64,000 nt of DNA from Marichromatium purpuratum 984 (GCF_000224005.2 NZ_CP007031.1:3253001-3317000), one strand, 5' to 3'. Numbered from the stretch's first letter, positions 8,940-18,426 are shown. Notes: generated from the letters alone by a model not told the origin. Made by a program: numbers and translations.

Positions 8940-10532
8940 TCAGTGCCGGCGTCCGGTCACCCCGGGATCGAACGCGCGCAACCGCTGCAGATAGCGCGCG
9001 ATGCGCCACCAGTCGCCGCGCGCCAGCGCCCCGGTCCCCTTGCCGAGCAGCCGCAGCCCCTCGCCGACCCGAGTGACCAGCCCCAGCGGGGCGAGCAGCA
9101 CCGGGCGCGAGAACAGCCGCACCGCGCGCTCGTCGATCAGCACCCGGTAGACCCAGCGCGGTACGTGCTGGAAGGTGAACAGGTGCAGCAGGAAGTTCGG
9201 ATAGGTGCGGCGAGGCGCGAAGAACGGCTTGCGATAGAGCGCGGGGCCGGTGTCGGTGAGCAGCCCCTCGGCGACGGCGCGCTCATAGAGCGGGGTGTGG
9301 GGGTAGAACACCAGGTTCGAGACCGCCAGCCCGAACGGCTTGGGCAACCGATAGAGCAGCCGCACCGTGTCCATGGCGTCGGCCTCGGTCTCCCAGGGGT
9401 TGTCGGTGATGACGTGATAGTCCGGTGGCAGCAGGCGGTCGCGGTGGCGGTGCAACAGCTCGGCGCCAGCCACCACCCGCTCGTTGGACTCGGTGCGGTC
9501 GTAGAGACGCTTGATCCGCTCGCTGCCGCTCTGGATGCCGAACTCGACATAGACCAGCCCTGCATCGAGCAGCGCCAGCAGCTTGCGTTCGTTGAGCGTC
9601 GAGGGGCTGGCCTGAACGTAGAAGGGCAGACCGACGCGTTCGCGATAGCGCGCGGCGAAGTCCTCGATCTGGGCGCGGGGACGGGCGAAGAAGGTGTCGT
9701 CGAAGAACTGGAAGGCCTCGACGAAGGGGAAACGCTCGCGCACCGCCACCAGCTCCTCGATCACCCGCTCGACACCGCGAAAGCGCAGATAGGGCACCCC
9801 GTCCTCGGCGCAGCGCGCCTTGATCGCCGAGACGCTGCAATAGGTACAGCGATGCGGACAGCCGCGATCGGTCATGGTGCGGAAGGCGCGCCTGAGGGTG
9901 CCGCCCGGTCCCGGCAGCAGCGGCAGGATCTCGCGCAGCAGCGCATCGGTGAGCGGCTGGAGGCGCCCGGCGCGCGGATCGAGCACGTAATGATCGTCGT
10001 TGGAGAAGTCGAACGGCGGCAGGCTGTCGAGATCGTCGATCAGCGGGCGCTGCGGGTTGCGATGACGCTGCTCGCCATCGCGCACCCAGAGCCCGCGCAC
10101 CCGGCGGTGATCGGCGCCGCGCGCCAGACACTCGAGCAGCTCGACCAGGGTGTGCTCACCCTCGCCGATCACCACCATGTCGGCGTGCTCGAGCGCCTCG
10201 TCGGGGCGGCTCGACGGGTGCACCCCGCCCCACACCAGCGGAGCATCGTGGACCCGGCGCAGGTGCTCGGTGACCTGCAGCGCACGGTCGAAGTACTGGG
10301 TCATGAACGACAGCCCGATCAGGTCGGCGTCGGCGCTCAGCCTCGCGAGGTCGTCGAGCACCTCGGGCGGATAGTGATAGATCACCTCGCGATCGGCGCG
10401 CAGCCGGCCGATGCTGCCGGGCAGGAAGATCAGCCGGCACTGGTGACCGCAGGCGCGGACATGGGCCGAGAGCGCGCGCACGTCGAAGGCGCTGATGTCG
10501 GGCGGGGTCGGGGTGATCAGGGTGAGCTTCAT
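8940..10532 (-). CDS. B12-binding-type radical SAM protein 3
   Basis: Protein of 530 aa with the same two-domain plan as its neighbour: N-terminal cobalamin-binding-like domain (ITPTPPDISAFDVR, LVWGGVHPSSRPDE, VIGEGEHTL) and a radical SAM core with C225-X3-C229-X2-C232 (RGCPHRCTYC). No DXHXXG is present. A long C-terminal region (about 400-530) contains YRKPFFAPRRTYPNFLLHL and a basic end. A 134-bp gap separates it from protein 2, while its ATG overlaps the stop of the upstream acyltransferase. It is therefore translationally linked to the acyltransferase and phosphodiesterase. Confidence 0.86.
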   Translation of the reverse strand: MKLTLITPTPPDISAFDVRALSAHVRACGHQCRLIFLPGSIGRLRADREVIYHYPPEVLDDLARLSADADLIGLSFMTQYFDRALQVTEHLRRVHDAPLVWGGVHPSSRPDEALEHADMVVIGEGEHTLVELLECLARGADHRRVRGLWVRDGEQRHRNPQRPLIDDLDSLPPFDFSNDDHYVLDPRAGRLQPLTDALLREILPLLPGPGGTLRRAFRTMTDRGCPHRCTYCSVSAIKARCAEDGVPYLRFRGVERVIEELVAVRERFPFVEAFQFFDDTFFARPRAQIEDFAARYRERVGLPFYVQASPSTLNERKLLALLDAGLVYVEFGIQSGSERIKRLYDRTESNERVVAGAELLHRHRDRLLPPDYHVITDNPWETEADAMDTVRLLYRLPKPFGLAVSNLVFYPHTPLYERAVAEGLLTDTGPALYRKPFFAPRRTYPNFLLHLFTFQHVPRWVYRVLIDERAVRLFSRPVLLAPLGLVTRVGEGLRLLGKGTGALARGDWWRIARYLQRLRAFDPGVTGRRH

Positions 10533-11530
10533 GCGGGCAGACCTCCGGGTGGGGCCGAGGGCGTCTCGAGCAACAACGGCGGCTCGCCCTCCTTGAGCGC
10601 GGTCATGCGACGCAGCGCGAGGAACGGCAGGTAGTGACAGGGGTGCGCGATCACCCGCCGCTCGAGCAGCCGGGCATAGTCCTGAGTCACCGCGCCCAGC
10701 GCCACCGGATCGGTGGGATCGGCGATGCGCTCAAGCGGCGCACCGATCTCCAGTCGACAGACCCCGGAGGCCTCGCGCACCAGAAAGGTCGGGAGCACCG
10801 CACAACCGGTGCGCGCGGCGATACGCAGCGCGCCGGTGGAGAAGCGCGCGCGCGCGCCGAGGAAGTCGACCTCGGCCCAGTCGCTGCCGGCGGCGCCGTC
10901 GATGGCGATACCGAGCACCTGATTGGCGCGCAGACAAGCAAAGGCCGGGCGCAACGAACCGAAGACGTCGATATGACGCACCGGCAACGCACGCTCGTGC
11001 CGCCAGCGCAACTCGAGGGTGCGCGCCTCCAGAGGCGAGAAGCGACGATGGCTGATGCGCTCGCGCCACACCAGCGGCGAGCCACCGACCTGACACATCC
11101 GGTAGCCGGCATGCCCGAGCGCGGGCATCGCCATCTGGTTGGCGCCGAAGTGCGCGAGCAGCAGCATCGCGCCCTGACCGCGCGCCAGCGCAGCATCGAG
11201 TTCGGACCAGTCGTCGCAACGCACGAAACCGGCCATACGCGCCGGTTCGAGACGGGGGTAGACCAGCACTTCGAGTTCGTTGCAGAGACGGTTCTGGAAG
11301 GCCCGGCGCACCCAGCGTCGACGCCGTGGCAACGCCGCCAGCGCCGGAGCGGCGTCCATCACCGCGACGAACTCGGCGGCCTTGCCGCGCGCCAGCAACG
11401 CCACCACCGCGCCCAGCCAGCGCCCCAGCGCGTGCAACCAGGACGGCGGCAACCGCTGCGCCAGCCAGCGCAGCGGATACCAGTGCAGCCACAGCAACAG
11501 GTCCCTGATCAGCATCCGCGCCCGCGCCAT
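10529..11530 (-). CDS. LpxL/HtrB-like acyltransferase, HX4Q variant (paralogue 2)
   Basis: Protein of 333 aa from the ATG at 11530, which overlaps the stop of the phosphodiesterase gene (TGATG); a GTG one codon upstream is also in frame. The family pattern matches paralogue 1: anchor IRDLLLWLHWYPLRW, then LLLAHFGANQ with His127 and Gln132 at the same residue numbers. LpxL enzymes have Glu or Asp at the second position. Later blocks include AIDGAAGSDW and a positively charged region. Both copies may move an acyl group onto a glycan or lipid carrier, or may bind lipid without the classical dyad. Its stop overlaps the radical SAM 3 start. Confidence 0.8.
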   Translation of the reverse strand: MARARMLIRDLLLWLHWYPLRWLAQRLPPSWLHALGRWLGAVVALLARGKAAEFVAVMDAAPALAALPRRRRWVRRAFQNRLCNELEVLVYPRLEPARMAGFVRCDDWSELDAALARGQGAMLLLAHFGANQMAMPALGHAGYRMCQVGGSPLVWRERISHRRFSPLEARTLELRWRHERALPVRHIDVFGSLRPAFACLRANQVLGIAIDGAAGSDWAEVDFLGARARFSTGALRIAARTGCAVLPTFLVREASGVCRLEIGAPLERIADPTDPVALGAVTQDYARLLERRVIAHPCHYLPFLALRRMTALKEGEPPLLLETPSAPPGGLPA

Positions 11531-13179
11531 CACAGATACCCCAGGTCCTTGAGCCGCTCGTTGATACAGGCGCTCTCGGCCTCGCTGAAGGGCCGCGTCT
11601 CGCCGATGTCGAGGTCGTAGTCGGCGCTACGCGGCGGGTGGCGGGCGAGGAAGTCCGGGGTCAACGCCTCGGTCAGCACCCGCCCGTCCATGTGGCTCGG
11701 CACCGGCTCGCCGAGCAGCGCCATCAGCGTCGGAGCGACGTCGATGATGGCCGCCTCATCGAACCCCGCGCCGGGGACGATGTCGGGACCGGCGAGCATC
11801 AGCACGCCGTTGGGCAGGTGGTTGCCCGACCAGCGATGCGCGGTGGTCAGCGCACCAGGCGTGGGACGGATGCCGAGGAAGCCGAGTTCCTGTTCACCGA
11901 CGCAGTAATAGCCGGGACTCCAGCGGATGATGATGTCCGGGGTCTGCGCCAGGCAGTGCGGATAGACCTCCTCGCGCCGCCATACCTGCTCGATCAGGCG
12001 TGCCCCGGTGTCGGGGTCACGCAGCTCCTCGAGCGCAGCGATCAATCGCGCGCGCAGCGGTTCGTACTCGGACTCGGGCACCACCCCTTGTGGCTGACGC
12101 CCCTGTAGATTGATCACCAGGTTGCCGTAACCGCCGACCGGGAAGACCTCGGTCCCGGCCATCGCGAAGGCCTCCAGCCCCGGCGGCAGCGCGGCGCCGC
12201 CGCGCCGCCCGAGCAGCGCGCGCGCCAGGCGCCGCGCCGGCCCCGGGAGCAGCGCGCCGAGCCGCTCGCGCAGCGCCGGCGGGCGCGGCGCCCGGGGCGC
12301 GGCGGCGCGACGCAGATAGCCCTCGCGCGCCAGCCAGTGTTCGAGCCTGACCCCCTTGTAGAGCGGCCCGAAGCCGTGATCGGACATCACGCACAGGGTC
12401 ACGTCCTCGGGCACCAGCGCCAGCAGCTCGCCGAGACGGCGGTCGAGGTCCTCGTAGGCGCGCTCGACCAACTCGCCGTAGCGGGCATGGTCGCGGGCGT
12501 TGTACTCGGGGTGGACCGGATCACGAAACTTCCAGAAATTGTGCTGGGCACGGTCGGTCGCCTCGAACACCACCACGAACAGATCCCAGGACTCGCGGCC
12601 GAGCAGATGCGCGGCGGCGCGGAAGCGGTTCTCGGTGATCTCCTCGATGCTGCGCGCATAACGCCCGACGGCACGGCGCGAGAGTCGCCGCTCGACGCGT
12701 TCGAGACGGTAGCCGCCGGTGACCCGGTCGAGTTCGTCGCGGAACTCCGGCGGATGGACGAAGGCGCTCTCCAGGCTCGGCGTGTCCATCCCCGAGACCA
12801 TCACCCCGTTGATCGGGTCGGGCGGGAAGGTGAAGGGCACATTGAGCACGCAGCTCCGACGCCCGCGCGCGCTCAGCAGGCTCCACAGCGGCGGGCGTCG
12901 ACGGTAGGAGGCGTTGAAGAAGCGGGTCTCGTAGGAGCCGGCCTCGACCGGCCCGAAGAAGTCGTTGACCCCGTGCGCCCCGGGGGTGACCCCGGTCATG
13001 AACGAGGTCCAGGCCGGTGGGCTCAACTCGGGCACGCTGGAGTCGAGCGTGCCGCTCGCCCCGTGCGCGATCAGCCGCGCCAGATTGGGCAGCCGGCCGG
13101 CATCGAGCAGCGGCTGCATGATGTCGAAGGTGGCCCCGTCCATGCCGAAGACCATCACCCGGTTGTTGCTCTGCGTCAT
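11530..13179 (-). CDS. Alkaline phosphatase-superfamily phosphodiesterase
   Basis: Protein of 549 aa in the type I phosphodiesterase/nucleotide pyrophosphatase group of the AlkP superfamily. Metal ligands and nucleophile are recognisable: FGMDGATFD (Asp14) at the N-terminus, PAWTSFMTG with the likely Thr/Ser nucleophile (57-58), and VMSDHGFGP for the Asp-His metal site. A later His lies in the WSGNHLPNG stretch. No signal peptide or membrane segment is apparent, so it would be cytosolic. The ATG at 13179 is preceded by GGGAGACGAG. In context it could release or transfer a phospho-group on a lipid-linked or nucleotide-linked intermediate; this is inference. Confidence 0.85.
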   Translation of the reverse strand: MTQSNNRVMVFGMDGATFDIMQPLLDAGRLPNLARLIAHGASGTLDSSVPELSPPAWTSFMTGVTPGAHGVNDFFGPVEAGSYETRFFNASYRRRPPLWSLLSARGRRSCVLNVPFTFPPDPINGVMVSGMDTPSLESAFVHPPEFRDELDRVTGGYRLERVERRLSRRAVGRYARSIEEITENRFRAAAHLLGRESWDLFVVVFEATDRAQHNFWKFRDPVHPEYNARDHARYGELVERAYEDLDRRLGELLALVPEDVTLCVMSDHGFGPLYKGVRLEHWLAREGYLRRAAAPRAPRPPALRERLGALLPGPARRLARALLGRRGGAALPPGLEAFAMAGTEVFPVGGYGNLVINLQGRQPQGVVPESEYEPLRARLIAALEELRDPDTGARLIEQVWRREEVYPHCLAQTPDIIIRWSPGYYCVGEQELGFLGIRPTPGALTTAHRWSGNHLPNGVLMLAGPDIVPGAGFDEAAIIDVAPTLMALLGEPVPSHMDGRVLTEALTPDFLARHPPRSADYDLDIGETRPFSEAESACINERLKDLGYL

Positions 13180-13204
13180 CTCGTCTCCCCCATGCCCCGG
13201 GCGC

Positions 13205-14743
13205 TCAGGCCCGGCTCAATCGCCCGCCGCGAGCGAGCCGTCCGCCCAGCCCCCGCAACAGTCTCAGGTCCTCGGCCGCGAGACCGAGACGCCAACCCAG
13301 CGCCGCCAGCGCCAGTCCGACGCCCAGCCCGCACCACAGCGGTGCCAGCGCGCGCAGCCCGCTCAGCTCGCAGCCCAGCACCACCACCACCCCCGCCGCC
13401 GCCACCAACAGCGGACGCCGGGCGAAGGGCTGCATCCCCAGCCGCGCCCGGACCATCAACAACCGCAGCCCATTGAGCGTGACCAGCGCGATGGCGGTCG
13501 CCAGCGCCGCGCCGAGCGGCCCGAGCAGCGGAATCAGCGCCAAGTTGAGCGCCAGGTTGAGTGCGATCGCGATCAGGTTGGCGAGCAGCTCCAGCCCCTG
13601 GTGACCGGTCATCGCCAACACCTGACCGACCCCGCCGCTGGCGCAGTTGAGCGCGTGACCGATCACCAGCACCGCCAACACCCCGGCGCCGGTGGCGACG
13701 AAGCCGGGGCCGAACAACGCCATCAACGGCTCGCGCGCGAGCACCGCCGCGCCCGCCAGCGGCACCGCGAGCAGCGTCAGCCAGCGCGTGGTGGCACGAT
13801 AGAGATGGGCGATGCGCGCCGGATCGGCGCCACCGTGGGCACTGGCGATCAGCGGCGCGAGGATGCTGTTGACCGAACTCATCAGCGTCGAGGACAGCAG
13901 CCCGGCGAGGGCGAGCGCGGCGGCATAGACCCCGACCTCGGCGACCGAGACCCAGTGACCGAGCAGCAGCAGGTCGAGCGAGCCCATCAGCATCGCGGCG
14001 AAGCCGCTCAAAAACAGCGGCAACGAGTAGCGCAGCACCACCCCGGCGCCCGGCGCCGACGCGACGGCAGCGGACGGCGTGCGCGGCGCGCGCAGCGCGG
14101 CGCCGAGCTGACGGCGCAGCGCCAGCAGGATCAGCCCCAGCGCCACGCCATAGGCCAGCACCATCCCCCAGATCACCGCCCCGAGGCTGCCGCCGAGCAG
14201 ATAGCCGCCGAGCGCGGCGCACAACAGCAGCGCCGGCAGCGCGAGCTGCTCGACCAGGGTCGCGTAACGGGTGGTGTGGAAGCCGCGGCTGGTCTCGACC
14301 CCGACGCGCAGCAGCGCCAGCGCCGGGATGGCGAAGGCGAAGCGTTGCAGGTGCGGGGCGAGCGTGGGATCGCCGAACCAGCCACTAGCCAGGGTATCGG
14401 CGCCGTGAAAGAGGGCCAGGGCCCAGAGCAGCGAAAGCGCCAGCGGGATCGAGAACACGGTACGCAACAGCGCCGGGATGGTCTCGGGGCGCCCCTCGCC
14501 GAGCGCCAGCGCGAGAAAGCGCATGCCGCCGCGCGCCAGCCCGGCCACCGCCAGGGTGCGGGCGAACTCGCCGACGAGCAGACAGAGCGCCAGCGCGCCG
14601 AAGGCCGCCTCGCCGAGCAGCCGGGTGACCAGCACCCTGAGGGCGAGGCCCAGCCCCTTGCCGACGAAGCTCCCGGCGAGGGTGATCAGCGAGCCGCGTG
14701 CGGCCACGCCCAGCGCGCCATCGCCCTGCTGCGAGCCGATCAC
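13205..14743 (-). CDS. Wzx-type oligosaccharide flippase (MOP superfamily)
   Basis: Integral membrane protein of 512 aa with about 12-14 hydrophobic segments, in the polysaccharide transporter (Wzx/MurJ-like) family. It moves undecaprenyl-linked repeat units across the inner membrane. Family features are the N-terminal SLITLAGSFVGKGLGL helix and a central VLRYSLPLFLSGFAAML repeat (two adjoining helices). The start is GTG at 14743; no in-frame ATG lies closer to the hydrophobic start. It is the first gene of the - strand unit and diverges from the glycoside hydrolase gene. Together with the Wzy-like, Wzz-like and Wza-like genes opposite, it completes a Wzx/Wzy pathway. Confidence 0.88.
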   Translation of the reverse strand: MIGSQQGDGALGVAARGSLITLAGSFVGKGLGLALRVLVTRLLGEAAFGALALCLLVGEFARTLAVAGLARGGMRFLALALGEGRPETIPALLRTVFSIPLALSLLWALALFHGADTLASGWFGDPTLAPHLQRFAFAIPALALLRVGVETSRGFHTTRYATLVEQLALPALLLCAALGGYLLGGSLGAVIWGMVLAYGVALGLILLALRRQLGAALRAPRTPSAAVASAPGAGVVLRYSLPLFLSGFAAMLMGSLDLLLLGHWVSVAEVGVYAAALALAGLLSSTLMSSVNSILAPLIASAHGGADPARIAHLYRATTRWLTLLAVPLAGAAVLAREPLMALFGPGFVATGAGVLAVLVIGHALNCASGGVGQVLAMTGHQGLELLANLIAIALNLALNLALIPLLGPLGAALATAIALVTLNGLRLLMVRARLGMQPFARRPLLVAAAGVVVVLGCELSGLRALAPLWCGLGVGLALAALGWRLGLAAEDLRLLRGLGGRLARGGRLSRA

Positions 14744-15014
14744 CGCACAAGCACCCTGGATGGTTCAATCCCGACCACTGCGTGTTCTCCCGCCGTTCAA
14801 CCCGTCACGCCAAGTCGGCCATATCCGGACCGGTCCGCGCCGGCGGGATACCGGCGGATCGCGACCTTGCGATAGATAGAAGGATAACAGCAGGTCATCG
14901 GGGCGACCTTGTTCCAGCGCAGTTCGCGCACACGAGACGCAACCATCGCCGCTGGACCTGAGGCCAGCGGAGGATCGACAATACGTCGATGCCACCCCGC
15001 TGTCGGGAGCGCCG
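14744..15014. promoter_or_regulatory. Divergent intergenic region of the glycan locus
   Basis: These 271 bp separate the flippase unit (-) from the hydrolase-to-export unit (+), so both promoters should lie here. I could not assign a convincing -35/-10 pair. The least GC-rich stretch is around 14868-14890 (gatagatagaaggataacag). GGGAGCGCCG just before 15015 is the ribosome-binding site of the + strand gene. Confidence 0.4.
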
Positions 15015-16988
15015 ATGACACCTTCCAGCCGACTCGCGACCCTGGTCCTGTTACTGACGAGCCAACTGCTGCCGGCCTGCGCCCCCGAGAGCGATCCCCA
15101 ACCGCCACCCTGGAACCGACCCGCAGCGCCCATGACCGAGCGAGCGACGCAGCGCCCGAGCATGGCGCGGGTGGAGCGAATCGCGGGCGATCGGGTGCAC
15201 CTGATCACCAGCGACGGTCGCGCCCTCACCCGGACGCTCGGCGGACTGCGGCTGCTGCGTCACAGTCGCGCCGACCCCACCGCGCTCAATCCGGGCGAGC
15301 GGGTGGTGGTCCCCGGGGGAGGCGCGGGGCGGGGTCCGCTGCGCGGACGCGTGGTGGCCGGCACGCCGCCACGGATCGAGACGCTCGGCGGCGGGACCCG
15401 CCCCCTGCCGCCCGGCGCCCTGGTACTGCGCGAACACGAGATCGGCCGCGACGCGCTGACCCCGGGGACCCGCGTGCGCCTGACCCCACACGCGCTGATC
15501 GTCGTCGACAGTGGCCCGGGAGACGGGCGACCAGCGGGCGCGCCGGCCAGGCGCCCACTCCAGACGGACGCCACGCCACCGCGCGCACCCATGCATCGCG
15601 CGCCGGCCTCCCTGCCGATGCCCGAGACGGCGCCCGAGGACCACTTCGACCGGGCACGCATGCGGGCCTCGCTGGACTCGCCATTCGGCTTCTTCGATCC
15701 CAACATGCTGCGCTTCCAGCACACCTCCTGGAACCAGGGTTATGGCGAGACCATGCGCGCGCTCGGCGCCCACTGGGCATCACAGGGCGCGACCTTCGCC
15801 TTCAGCTGGAACCTGGTGCAACGGCACGCCGTCGACGGTGGCCGGGAGGGCTACGACTGGAGCCGGCTCGACGCCCTGGTGCGCTACAGCCAGGCCAACA
15901 ATATCCACCTGGTGCCCATCCTCACCGCCTCACCGCCACAACCAACGGGCCGGCGAATGGCGCGCGCGATCTCGCGCAAACCCGATGACACAGCAGCCTA
16001 CGGCGCCTTCGTGCGTGCCGCGGTGGAGCGCTACGACGGCGACGGGCGCGCCGACATGCCCGGTCTGCGCGCGCCGATCCGACGCTGGGCGGTGGAGAAT
16101 GAGCCCTATGCCAAACGCTACTGGCAAGGCGATGGCGCCGACCTCGCCGACACCCTGCTCCTCGCCCATCGCGCGATCCGCGCCGCCGACCCCGACGCTG
16201 AGGTGATCGCCGGCATGGTGCGCGGCCCCGGCTGGCACGGCGACACCGATCCACGCCGCTTCATGGACGCCTTCTTCGATCGGCTCGGTGCCCGCGCCGG
16301 GGGCGAGCGCCCCTACGACTATCTCGACCAGCACTGGATCGGCACCGCCCCGGGGGTGGCGCTCGAGCGCCAGTACGCCGAGCTGCGCACCTGGATCGAC
16401 GACCTCGAGCGCGCCGCCGCGCGCAACGGCTTCGCGCCCGCACCGCTGGTCGCGCTCGAACACGCCGGGCGCCATGAGGACGAGCGCGACCAGGCCGAGG
16501 ACGTGGTCAAGCGTCACGCCTATCTGCTCGGCTCCGGATTTCGCCTGATCCTGTGGTCGGGGCTGCGCGCCGCCCCCGAGCGCGGCGCCGGCCCGGATCA
16601 CGACTACTTCCGCCAGGTCGCCCTGATCGACGCCGACGGACGACGCAAACCGGCCTATCACGCCTATCGACGGATGACCGAGCGACTCGACGACTGCGAC
16701 TGGCCTCGCACCCGGCTGCTGCACGACCAGCAGGGCCTGGTGGTGGTGCGCTTCCATTGTCACGGCGCGCCATTCCTGGTGGCCTGGAGCGACCGACCGG
16801 GCGGCAGCACAGCGGTACGCATCCCCGTCGAGCATGCCGGAACGGCGCGGGTACGGGTCGAGTCGGCGCTGCCCGACAGCGGCCCGGCACCGCGCACCCT
16901 ACCGCTGGTGGACGGCGCGATCCGGCTCGACCTCGACACCACACCACGTTATCTGAGCGCGGATGGACCGACTGGCGATCCCCCTTAA
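15015..16988 (+). CDS. Glycoside hydrolase-like lipoprotein (clan A type)
   Basis: Protein of 657 aa. An N-terminal signal ends in LLPAC with Cys22, a near-lipobox (Pro at -2 is unusual). Residues about 45-170 look like a small beta-rich domain. From about 220 a TIM-barrel glycoside hydrolase region follows: FGFFDP, TFAFSWNLVQ, then WAVENEP with Glu363 as the likely acid/base in the clan A Asn-Glu-Pro signature. VALEHAG with Glu482 is a plausible nucleophile. It most resembles GH39/GH5-type proteins. As first gene of the polymerase/export unit it may trim or degrade the polymer in the periplasm, as hydrolases of alginate and Pel/Psl loci do. Confidence 0.75.
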   Translation: MTPSSRLATLVLLLTSQLLPACAPESDPQPPPWNRPAAPMTERATQRPSMARVERIAGDRVHLITSDGRALTRTLGGLRLLRHSRADPTALNPGERVVVPGGGAGRGPLRGRVVAGTPPRIETLGGGTRPLPPGALVLREHEIGRDALTPGTRVRLTPHALIVVDSGPGDGRPAGAPARRPLQTDATPPRAPMHRAPASLPMPETAPEDHFDRARMRASLDSPFGFFDPNMLRFQHTSWNQGYGETMRALGAHWASQGATFAFSWNLVQRHAVDGGREGYDWSRLDALVRYSQANNIHLVPILTASPPQPTGRRMARAISRKPDDTAAYGAFVRAAVERYDGDGRADMPGLRAPIRRWAVENEPYAKRYWQGDGADLADTLLLAHRAIRAADPDAEVIAGMVRGPGWHGDTDPRRFMDAFFDRLGARAGGERPYDYLDQHWIGTAPGVALERQYAELRTWIDDLERAAARNGFAPAPLVALEHAGRHEDERDQAEDVVKRHAYLLGSGFRLILWSGLRAAPERGAGPDHDYFRQVALIDADGRRKPAYHAYRRMTERLDDCDWPRTRLLHDQQGLVVVRFHCHGAPFLVAWSDRPGGSTAVRIPVEHAGTARVRVESALPDSGPAPRTLPLVDGAIRLDLDTTPRYLSADGPTGDPP

Positions 16989-18426
16989 CGCGACCCTGCT
17001 GGTTGCGCTCGCACTACCGGCGGCGCTCGCCATCCTGGTCTCGCCCTGGCTCGCGCTCGGGCTGGTCGCGCTGCTGTGGTTCTATGCCGCGAGCCTGCGC
17101 TGGCCGCTGATCGGCTTCCTGGTGATCTATGGCGCGGCGCTGCTGATGAACGTCAACCTGAGCACCGACTCGCCGCTGCGCGCGCTCGGCGAGCGCTATC
17201 CGCTGGCCCTGGGGCTCGCCCCGCTGCTGCTGCCGCTACTGACCGCGCGAGTGCTCGCCCGACGTGCCCCCGGCGCACCCCCGAGGCTCGCCGCGCTCGA
17301 CACCCTGCCACTGCTGTTGCTGCTGTGGATGCTCGCCAGCTACGGCTGGAGCCTCGATCCGCTGCACGGGTCGAGCATGGGACTGAACCTCATCCTCGGG
17401 GTCGGGCTCTATTTCCTCATCCAGCTCTATGTCGACGATCGGCGCGCGCTCACCCTGACCCTCGGCTTCACGGTCGCCTGGGGCCTTGTGCTGGCACTGA
17501 TGCTGGTGCTCTCCAACAAGATCGACACCAGCCCGCTGCGAGCGCTGCAGGTCCAGCTCGGCCCGGACTGGCGCTTCGAGCCATCGCTGATCCTCTACGG
17601 CACTCGCGCCGGCGGCTTCGCGCCGCCGCAGATCGCCGGCACCGTCACCACCTTCGTGTTCATGGCCGGCTGCGCGCTCTGGCCCGAGTGCGGCTGGCGC
17701 GCCCGGCTGGTGCTCGCGCTGAGCGCCCCCTGGTTGATCTCCAACCTGCTGGCCACCGGCTCCAAGGGCGCGGCCGGCGCCTTCGTCATCGCCCTCGCCG
17801 CCTTCATCGCGCTCTACCCCGGGTTGCGCGGACGACGGCTGCTGGCCGGACTCGCCTTCCTCGCCGCGCTGGTCGCGATCATGGTGTTCAATGTGATGGT
17901 GCTGCGCGCCGACCGCCTGGCCTCGGGGACCGGGGTCAACGAATTGTCCATCACCTTCAGATTGGAGTTTTGGGAGACGGGGCTGAGGCTGCTCGGCGAG
18001 CGCTGGATCGGCGCCGGACTCGGCGGCTTCGCCCATCTCGTCGACCCCTGGCCGGGAGCGCACAACTACTATTTCAGCGTCCTCTTCGACGCCGGTCCGG
18101 TCGGCATCCTGCTGCTGCTCGGCTTCGTGCTCGGGATCGTCCTCGCCCTGGCGCGGGCGCTCCGCGAGATCCGCGACCCCCGGCTGCGCCGCTATCTGTA
18201 TTGTCTCGCCGCCGCGCTACTGGCGTTCCTGATCCATGCCACGGTCGACTTCTCCTACGACTCGGCCTTCAGCTGGATACTCTATGGGCTGGTCGTCGCC
18301 ACCGTACGCATCGCACGACGCGACGCCACCGGCCGGTATAATGGCCCGCCGAGCGTACCCGCGAAGACACCCCCGGAGGAGTTCGCCCCCGACCCCGAGC
18401 ATGGCGACGCGACAAGATGGAGTTGA
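16963..18426 (+). CDS. O-antigen ligase/polymerase (Wzy-like) membrane protein
   Basis: Polytopic membrane protein of 487 aa with roughly 10-12 hydrophobic helices and the Wzy_C/WaaL hallmark: a large periplasmic loop followed by GAHNYYFSVLFDAGPVG (conserved His-Asn in the ligase/polymerase motif). It would polymerise lipid-linked repeats or ligate them. The start at 16963 overlaps the hydrolase by 26 bp. Its last codons overlap the chain-length gene by 10 bp, so the four genes of this unit are tightly coupled. The C-terminal 40 residues are hydrophilic and Pro-rich. Polymerase is preferred over ligase because Wzz and Wza homologues follow. Confidence 0.86.
   Translation: MDRLAIPLNATLLVALALPAALAILVSPWLALGLVALLWFYAASLRWPLIGFLVIYGAALLMNVNLSTDSPLRALGERYPLALGLAPLLLPLLTARVLARRAPGAPPRLAALDTLPLLLLLWMLASYGWSLDPLHGSSMGLNLILGVGLYFLIQLYVDDRRALTLTLGFTVAWGLVLALMLVLSNKIDTSPLRALQVQLGPDWRFEPSLILYGTRAGGFAPPQIAGTVTTFVFMAGCALWPECGWRARLVLALSAPWLISNLLATGSKGAAGAFVIALAAFIALYPGLRGRRLLAGLAFLAALVAIMVFNVMVLRADRLASGTGVNELSITFRLEFWETGLRLLGERWIGAGLGGFAHLVDPWPGAHNYYFSVLFDAGPVGILLLLGFVLGIVLALARALREIRDPRLRRYLYCLAAALLAFLIHATVDFSYDSAFSWILYGLVVATVRIARRDATGRYNGPPSVPAKTPPEEFAPDPEHGDATRWS

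Noticed and set aside
14744-15014. Cobalamin riboswitch for the radical SAM units
   Set aside because: No B12-box-like conserved sequence was recognised in this gap or before 30580; a covariance-model search would be needed to be sure.
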